From: Clostridiales bacterium UBA3953
GTDB lineage: Bacteria; Bacillota; Clostridia; Oscillospirales; CAG-272
Direction of reading: 5' to 3'
DNA: 7,196 bases
Assembly (NCBI GenBank): GCA_002385415.1
Contig: DGDL01000056.1
Span: 501 to 7,696 of the forward strand
Part shown: positions 1 through 4,225 of the stretch, piece by piece
Layout of the letters: every line of letters starts with the position of its first letter
How positions within the stretch are numbered: the first letter of the stretch is position 1
Made by a program: the position numbers and the translations under genes
The notes under the pieces: model-generated
Database searches by the model: none
What the model was told of the DNA's origin: nothing
The model's input: the letters and a program-made list of their open reading frames with translations, nothing else

Positions 1-146
1 TTTTTATGCTTAAAACCTTTATAAAAGAAAGACTACAATGCCTACTAATGCCTAAATTCACTCCCCGCGCAACTCCCCATCTCAACGTGCTCTAAATGTC
101 CAAATTTGTCATATTTTAGCGGTGTTAGCATTGTGTCTTTCCCATT
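1..146. other. AT-rich flank with no recognisable gene
   Basis: I see no coding region with a ribosome site, no RNA gene and no clear promoter here. The only pattern is a short direct repeat, aatgccta at 37-44 and again at 47-54, with a 10-base period. The stretch lies downstream of the tRNA terminator and is probably intergenic, leading to a gene outside the window. Confidence 0.5.
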
Positions 147-199
147 AAAAATCAAACAAAAAGTAGCGTAGCAAGCTGTTTTTCAGCCTACTACGCTAC
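147..199 (-). terminator. Rho-independent terminator of the tRNA-Val unit
   Basis: Read on the minus strand, it begins 8 nt past the CCA end of the tRNA. A perfect 9-bp stem (191-199 with 163-171, GTAGCGTAG) continues through a small symmetric internal loop into a 4-bp stem (gctg 175-178 with cagc 184-187), closed by a five-base loop. It is followed at once by a U-rich tract (162 down to 147, TTTTTGTTTGATTTTT). Stem, distance and U-tract together make this a textbook intrinsic terminator. Confidence 0.9.
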
Positions 200-207
200 C
201 TGCGTCA

Positions 208-284
208 TGGTGGGGACGGTTGGGATCGAACCAATGACCTCATGCATGTCAAGCATGCGCTCTAACCAGCTGAGCTACGCCCCC
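208..284 (-). tRNA. tRNA-Val (anticodon GAC), CCA encoded
   Basis: The 77-nt cloverleaf folds completely on the minus strand. The acceptor stem is GGGGGCG with CGTCCCC (one G-U pair), the D stem is GCTC/GAGC with a nine-base loop, and the anticodon stem is CATGC/GCATG with loop TTGACAT. The variable loop is AGGTC and the T arm carries TTCGATC. The anticodon GAC (plus-strand gtc at 248-250) reads GUC, a valine codon. The discriminator base is A, followed by an encoded CCA (208-210). One oddity is that the outermost T-stem pair (49-65) is an A-C mismatch; all other pairs are sound. The gene has its own promoter 12 nt upstream and its own terminator, so it is a monocistronic unit. Confidence 0.96.
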
Positions 285-296
285 GAAGTGCTTACT

Positions 297-325
297 ATTA
301 TACCACAACGCAGAGCAAATTTCAA
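297..325 (-). promoter_or_regulatory. Sigma-A-type promoter of tRNA-Val
   Basis: On the minus strand there is a -35 box TTGAAA (320-325), a 17-base spacer and a perfect -10 box TATAAT (297-302). The -10 box is preceded by TGG, giving an extended -10 element. Transcription should begin near 290, about six bases before the mature tRNA. The near-consensus boxes fit a strong stable-RNA promoter. Confidence 0.88.
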
Positions 326-327
326 TT

Positions 328-350
328 GTTGATATTGCACAAATATCGAC
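328..350 (-). terminator. Possible weak terminator or hairpin after the nucleotidyltransferase gene
   Basis: A 9-bp stem (328-336 with 342-350, one G-U pair) closes a five-base loop, 14 nt past the stop codon of the nucleotidyltransferase. The stem is AT-rich and the following tract (AATTGAAATTT on the minus strand) is not a clean U-run. Termination may therefore be leaky, letting transcripts run into the tRNA gene. It could also be a chance hairpin. Confidence 0.3.
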
Positions 351-364
351 ATGTTTATTATGCA

Positions 365-1120
365 CTATTTTGAACGTGAGTTTAAAATAGCCGATATTTC
401 CTGTAAATCCTCCGGTGTATTTACTCCCCACATCTCGGTTTCGTCGGGTGTGATATAGGCGTCAACACGCTCGCCAGCCGAAATAAGCACCGAAACCGTG
501 TCGGTCAAATAATACTCGCGCTTGGGATTGTCGTTTTTTATGTTCGCCAGTGCATACCTGAGTTTTGTTGCATCGAATATGTAGGTGCCGACATTGAGTT
601 CGCGTACAAGTTTCTGCTGGGGCGTGCAGTCCGCATCCTCCACAATCGCTACTACGTTGCCCGGCTCGGGTTTTAATTTGTCGCGTATCACCCGCCCGAA
701 CGGCAGCTCGCGCCGGCTGACGCAGGACAGCAATGTGCAGGCGCAGCCCGAGCTGCGATGTCGCTCGAGCATGCGGACGACCGTTTCGCGGCGCACAAGC
801 GGCATATCGCCGTTTAGGATTAGCACCTCGCCATCATAACCTTCAAACATGGGATGGGACATGCCGCACATGACTGCATAGCCGGTGCCATAGGCGTCCT
901 CGCCCTGCCTTACAAATGTATAATCGGGGAACGACTCCTCTACTTTTTCGGCGAGATACCCCGTTACGATTACGATGTCCTCCTTTTTACAGCAAGACGC
1001 GGTTTCAAGCACATGTGCAAGCAGCGGTTTTCCGCCCGCCATGCGCAGCACCTTTGGCAGGTCGCCGCCCAGCGACGCAAGCCTTGTTCCCTTGCCTGCC
1101 GCCATTATTATAGCTTTCAT
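365..1120 (-). CDS. Single-domain GlmU-like nucleotidyltransferase (UDP-N-acetylglucosamine pyrophosphorylase-type)
   Basis: This protein of 251 residues matches the N-terminal uridylyltransferase domain of GlmU, which joins UTP and GlcNAc-1-phosphate to make UDP-GlcNAc for peptidoglycan and other envelope polymers in the cytoplasm. Visible motifs in order are AAGKGTR (7-13) and LPKVL (21-25) for nucleotide binding, QG...GTG (72-80), NGDMP (103-107) with the metal-binding Asp105, FGRVIR (141-146), ED (161-162), ELNVG (174-178), YYLTD (203-207) and GVN (232-234). GlmU is usually about 450-460 residues, with a C-terminal left-handed beta-helix acetyltransferase. That half is absent here: the frame closes with a stop just after the transferase domain and nothing like it follows, so this is a stand-alone enzyme. 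The ATG start follows an AGAGGT site (1131-1136) 10-11 bases upstream. Two extra residues sit between the GTR and PKVL motifs relative to E. coli GlmU. The sugar could differ from GlcNAc-1-P, so no gene symbol is given. Confidence 0.88.
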   Translation of the reverse strand: MKAIIMAAGKGTRLASLGGDLPKVLRMAGGKPLLAHVLETASCCKKEDIVIVTGYLAEKVEESFPDYTFVRQGEDAYGTGYAVMCGMSHPMFEGYDGEVLILNGDMPLVRRETVVRMLERHRSSGCACTLLSCVSRRELPFGRVIRDKLKPEPGNVVAIVEDADCTPQQKLVRELNVGTYIFDATKLRYALANIKNDNPKREYYLTDTVSVLISAGERVDAYITPDETEMWGVNTPEDLQEISAILNSRSK

Positions 1121-1159
1121 AATGTTTATAACCTCTATAAATAATGTAATATCTATGTT

Positions 1160-1188
1160 ATTATACTACTCGCTTACGCAAATGACAA
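1160..1188 (-). promoter_or_regulatory. Promoter of the GlmU-like gene
   Basis: On the minus strand there is a -35 box TTGTCA (1183-1188, five of six to consensus), a 17-base spacer and a perfect TATAAT (1160-1165). The predicted start near 1153 gives a leader of about 33 nt before the ATG. Together with the hairpin at 1217-1246 just upstream, this shows the gene is a unit separate from the ABC operon. Confidence 0.82.
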
Positions 1189-1212
1189 TAGTAACCGAAA
1201 ACCAATGCAGCA

Positions 1213-1250
1213 CAAACCGCCTGCCCGGATAAATCCGAGCAGGCGGAAAA
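1213..1250 (-). terminator. Probable terminator of the ABC transporter operon
   Basis: A very stable hairpin: an 8-bp GC-rich stem (ccgcctgc 1217-1224 with gcaggcgg 1239-1246), one mismatch, 4 more pairs (1226-1229 with 1234-1237) and a four-base loop. It starts 49 nt after the stop codon of the last ABC gene. The following U-tract on the minus strand is short (TTTGTG), so it may be a weaker intrinsic terminator or a 3'-end stabilising structure. Its place between the operon and the next promoter supports termination. Confidence 0.62.
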
Positions 1251-1295
1251 CATGGTTTAAAAACGCCTGCACCGATTGCGGCAAAGCGCTTGTTC

Positions 1296-3527
1296 CTATG
1301 CGCTTTCGCTTACCTTTGTGACGCCCGGCGCCATGCGGCTCATCTGGCGCTGTGCCATGACAAGGCCATAGTAAATGCCGTTTTTGTTTTTCATCAGCTC
1401 ATCGTGGGTGCCGACTTCGGCGACCGTGCCTTTATCGAGCACCACCAGCCTTGTGGCATTACGCAGCGTAGACAGCCTGTGCGCGATTGCAAGCGTCGTG
1501 CGATTTTTTGCGAGCCTTTGCAGCGCGTCCTGAATCTGCTTTTCAGTTTCTGTGTCCAGCGCCGATGTCGCTTCGTCCAGTATCAGTATCTTGGGGTCGT
1601 GCAGCAGGGCACGAGCTATAGCAACGCGCTGGCGCTCGCCGCCGGAAAGCGTGTAGCCCCTTTCGCCCACTTTGGTATTGTATGCGTCCGGCAGTTTCAT
1701 GATAAACTGGTGCGCGCCGGCGAGTTTTGCCGCGGTGATAACCTCCTCGCGCGTGGCATCGGGCTTTGCATAGACGATATTTTCGTATATAGTGCCCGAG
1801 AACAGGAAGGTCTCCTGGAGCACTACGCCGATTTGTGAGCGCAGCGACTCCTGCGAGATGTCGCGTATGTCATGCCCATCGATTTTTATGCAGCCGTCGT
1901 CTACGTCGTACAAGCGCATGACAAGGTTTATAAGTGTCGATTTGCCGACACCCGATTTGCCGACGATGCCGATAAACTCGCCGGGCTTGATTTCAAGGCT
2001 CACATGGCGCAGTACATCTTTCGATTCATCGTAACCGAACGAAATGTCCTCTATGCTTATATGGCCTTCAATTTTCAGGTCGATTGCATTTTCCTTGTCG
2101 GCTACGTCAACCTTTTCGTCGATAATATCGAAAATTTTGATGATGCTGGTCATAACCCTGACCAAACGGCGCGGGAAGTTTGCCATCCAGCTCAGCGGCC
2201 CGTAGATTATAGATACATACGACGAAAACTGCTGCATTTCTCCCAGCGTCATGGTGCCGCCAAGTATCTTCGAGCCGACATAGTAGAGAAGGAAGAACTC
2301 GCCGACCCCCATGAAAAAGCCGATTACCGGAAATATCAGCGCAAATGTACGCTCGTTGGCAATGGATATGTCGCGCTCGTCGGCGGTCGCCTTGTCATAG
2401 CGCTCCATCTCGGCTTTTTCCATACCGAAAGCCTTGACGACGCGTATGCCGCTGAATATGTCGTGCAGCACCGAGTTGGATTTTGCACTCAACGTCCACT
2501 GCTTGTGGAAGCGTTTATGTATGAATCGCCAGAACAGGCGATATGCAACCATTATAAACGGCACCGGCAGCAGAATCATCAGCGCAAGCCGCCAGTCGTA
2601 TATAAACAGCAGGACGCTGATGGAGACAAACACAAGAAGCTGCTGGACTATGTCGCCAAGCTGATAGGTTATAAAATTCTGCAGCGTCTCGGTGTCGCCC
2701 GTGATCCGGTTTATCAGCTCGCCCGCCGTGCGTTTTGACACGCGTTTGAGCGACAGCATTTCTATTTTGTTGAACACCATCGAGCGCAGCTTGACAATGA
2801 CGCGGTTGCTCGCCTCGACCATTGTCAGCGAACGCAGTATCGTCAGTATGCGTGACAGTACACTTACGCCGAAAATGCAGCCTATAACCGACAAGAATCC
2901 GGCAAATTTAGGCATCTGATCGGCTTTTATGTAATCGTCGACGAGTATGCGGTTGAAATACGGCCCGAGCAGGTTTAGTGCCGATATGACAAAGTACATT
3001 ACAACCGAGACGATTATATAGCCCTTGTAGGGTTTTGCTATCTCCCATACCCGTTTCAGATACTGCTTTTTATCCGCACAGTGCGGGCATACGTTTGAAC
3101 CGGGTGAATACGGGCGGTGGCATTTAGGGCAGTATATGTCGACTTCCTCTTCATACGAGCTGTCAAAGACGCCGCTTTCAAGATAGCGGTTCAGCCGCTT
3201 TGCGAGCGTCGCATAAAGCAGGTTCAGCGACATATTCGACCTGCACAAAAGGATTTCCTGCTCGTCGCCGGTCAGAATCTCAAGCGTTGTGCAGCCTATG
3301 CCCGGGACGCATTTTATCTCTTTAACGTCCGCCATGCTGTATTCGGCGGCAAGCGTTCCGTCCCGGTACACTTTTATCTTTTCTTTTGTAAATCCTACCA
3401 GCCCGTCGACAAGCTGTTTTTCCGAATCGGGCGGCAGGTCGAACGGCAGAGCGACTATAACGTCGTCGTGCTGGACGGTTTTGTCAAGCTCGACAAAACG
3501 TTTTATCAGCTCTTCGCGTGATTGCAT
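1296..3527 (-). CDS. ABC exporter half-transporter with PH-like/zinc-ribbon N-terminal head (second of a pair)
   Basis: A 743-residue type IV (MsbA-like) ABC half-transporter with membrane and ATPase domains fused, in the inner membrane, using ATP to export an unknown substrate. Residues about 15-115 form a beta-rich cytosolic head ending in a helix. A zinc ribbon follows (CPKC 133-136, CPHC 147-150). Six membrane segments lie near 170-191, 211-228, 293-310, 314-332, 395-418 and 432-451. The ATPase is complete: Walker A GKSGVGKST (523-531), Q-loop Gln571, signature LSGGE (627-631), Walker B ILILDE (647-652) with catalytic Glu652, SALD D-loop and His683. I chose the ATG at 3527. A GTG four codons earlier is in frame, but it overlaps the GGAGGTGA ribosome site (3536-3543), which sits 8 bases before the ATG. 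Ordinary MsbA-type proteins are about 580-600 residues; the surplus is the head. It lies 45 nt after the DUF1854 gene and is the last gene of the operon. Confidence 0.93.
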   Translation of the reverse strand: MQSREELIKRFVELDKTVQHDDVIVALPFDLPPDSEKQLVDGLVGFTKEKIKVYRDGTLAAEYSMADVKEIKCVPGIGCTTLEILTGDEQEILLCRSNMSLNLLYATLAKRLNRYLESGVFDSSYEEEVDIYCPKCHRPYSPGSNVCPHCADKKQYLKRVWEIAKPYKGYIIVSVVMYFVISALNLLGPYFNRILVDDYIKADQMPKFAGFLSVIGCIFGVSVLSRILTILRSLTMVEASNRVIVKLRSMVFNKIEMLSLKRVSKRTAGELINRITGDTETLQNFITYQLGDIVQQLLVFVSISVLLFIYDWRLALMILLPVPFIMVAYRLFWRFIHKRFHKQWTLSAKSNSVLHDIFSGIRVVKAFGMEKAEMERYDKATADERDISIANERTFALIFPVIGFFMGVGEFFLLYYVGSKILGGTMTLGEMQQFSSYVSIIYGPLSWMANFPRRLVRVMTSIIKIFDIIDEKVDVADKENAIDLKIEGHISIEDISFGYDESKDVLRHVSLEIKPGEFIGIVGKSGVGKSTLINLVMRLYDVDDGCIKIDGHDIRDISQESLRSQIGVVLQETFLFSGTIYENIVYAKPDATREEVITAAKLAGAHQFIMKLPDAYNTKVGERGYTLSGGERQRVAIARALLHDPKILILDEATSALDTETEKQIQDALQRLAKNRTTLAIAHRLSTLRNATRLVVLDKGTVAEVGTHDELMKNKNGIYYGLVMAQRQMSRMAPGVTKVSESA

Positions 3528-3535
3528 TGGTTCTT

Positions 3536-3543
3536 TCACCTCC
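3536..3543 (-). promoter_or_regulatory. Ribosome binding site deciding the start of the second ABC gene
   Basis: GGAGGTGA on the minus strand is complementary to the 16S rRNA tail and lies 8 bases upstream of the ATG at 3527. The in-frame GTG at 3539-3537 lies inside this site and so cannot be the start served by it. Confidence 0.85.
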
Positions 3544-3561
3544 GATTTATGGGTGAGGCAG

Positions 3562-3598
3562 ACCGGCTGTGCTTACAGGTACAGCTCTATCAGCCGGT
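3562..3598 (-). other. Intercistronic hairpin at the end of the DUF1854 gene
   Basis: A perfect 8-bp GC-rich inverted repeat (accggctg 3562-3569 with cagccggt 3591-3598) encloses a 21-base loop that contains the DUF1854 stop codon. No U-run follows, so it is not a terminator. It lies about 18 bases upstream of the next ribosome site. It could stabilise upstream mRNA or tune expression of the second ABC gene, or it may be a by-product of coding constraints. Confidence 0.4.
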
Positions 3599-4154
3599 AA
3601 CTTTTGCGGTCGAGCGCCTCCAAATCGGGGACTTCATAGCGGTTGCCGTTCATATCCACGATAAAGATGCGCGTCGGGGTGACTCTGAGTATGCTGCGAT
3701 ATGTGTCCTGCACCGTAAACTGCAGCGGCCCGATGTCGGTTTCGACCTTCCAGTATGAAAACCCGTATCGCTCTTTCACCTGCTTGATTGCCTTGATTTC
3801 AGGCGTGTAGTACTTGCGCTCAAGCTCTTCTTCAAGCAGCTTTCGTATTTCCGGCTCAATATTGCGAAGGTCGCCTATTATTCCTATCTCGTTTTGGTCT
3901 TTGTCAAGCACAGAAATGTATCTATACGGGTCGTCGAACGGGAACGCGCGGTGAAGGAACACCCTGTCCCATGTCTTTTCCTCGCGCTCGCCGTTTTCGT
4001 TTTCAATTTTTGCCCGAAGCGCGAGAAAGTCGCTGTTTTTATAGAACACGGCATTGCCCGCAGCCGCCTCCTCGTCCAGCCTGACGATCTTTACAACGTC
4101 GCGCAGCGCGGTTGCCGATTCCGTGTTTGCTTCGGATTTTCGTGTGTCCGCCAC
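3573..4154 (-). CDS. DUF1854 family protein, ABC exporter accessory subunit
   Basis: A soluble 193-residue protein with no signal peptide or membrane segment. From about residue 65 to the end it fits the DUF1854 family as I know it: HRAFPFDDP (68-76), YISVLD (79-84), IGIIGDL (90-96), an acidic helix LLEEELERKYY (106-116), YWKVETDIGP (134-143), FTVQD (146-150), a closing beta hairpin IFIVDMNGNRYEVPDLEALD (163-182), then a helix to the C terminus. Residues 1-60 are polar and probably flexible. The biochemical function of the family is unknown to me; I recall family names tying it to cyanophycin metabolism, which cannot be checked here. Lying between two ABC halves, it is most likely a cytosolic partner or regulator of the exporter (inference). 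The GTG start is supported by GGAG (4165-4168) ten bases upstream. Confidence 0.85.
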   Translation of the reverse strand: MADTRKSEANTESATALRDVVKIVRLDEEAAAGNAVFYKNSDFLALRAKIENENGEREEKTWDRVFLHRAFPFDDPYRYISVLDKDQNEIGIIGDLRNIEPEIRKLLEEELERKYYTPEIKAIKQVKERYGFSYWKVETDIGPLQFTVQDTYRSILRVTPTRIFIVDMNGNRYEVPDLEALDRKSYRLIELYL

Positions 4155-4164
4155 TATGTAACCA

Positions 4165-4168
4165 CTCC
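4165..4168 (-). promoter_or_regulatory. Ribosome binding site supporting the GTG start of the DUF1854 gene
   Basis: GGAG (in GGAGTGG) on the minus strand lies ten bases upstream of the GTG at 4154. A competing ATG at 4224 opens a different frame and has no well-spaced ribosome site. The site is weaker than those of the two ABC genes, which suggests lower translation of this subunit. Confidence 0.6.
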
Positions 4169-4191
4169 AATCGCATGTAAACGTGTTCCGT

Positions 4192-4207
4192 TATGTTTCT
4201 ATGTTTC
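4192..4207. repeat. Tandem 8-bp direct repeat between the first ABC gene and the DUF1854 gene
   Basis: tatgtttc occurs twice back to back (4192-4199 and 4200-4207) in the 71-nt intercistronic spacer. Its role is unknown; it could be a chance duplication, a slippage site or part of an RNA contact site. Confidence 0.5.
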
Positions 4208-4225
4208 GGTTGAGCGTCCGTCATT

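Noticed and set aside
208..284. tRNA gene as an integration (att) site
   Set aside because: No integrase gene and no repeat of the tRNA 3' end is visible elsewhere in the window.
1283..1306. 7-bp hairpin aaagcgc/gcgcttt over the stop codon of the second ABC gene
   Set aside because: No U-run follows and the stronger hairpin at 1217-1246 is better placed. Too small to call as a functional element.
1872..2738. Long plus-strand frame (288 codons) opposite the second ABC gene
   Set aside because: It lies wholly antisense to strongly conserved ABC coding sequence. The product shows no domain, so it is a shadow frame. The same holds for the plus-strand frames at 4689-5642 and 5414-6169.
4039..4224. 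Minus-strand 61-codon frame beginning just after the stop of the first ABC gene
   Set aside because: It overlaps the DUF1854 gene in another frame, has no ribosome site at proper spacing, and its sequence is low-quality Arg/Gly-rich shadow coding.
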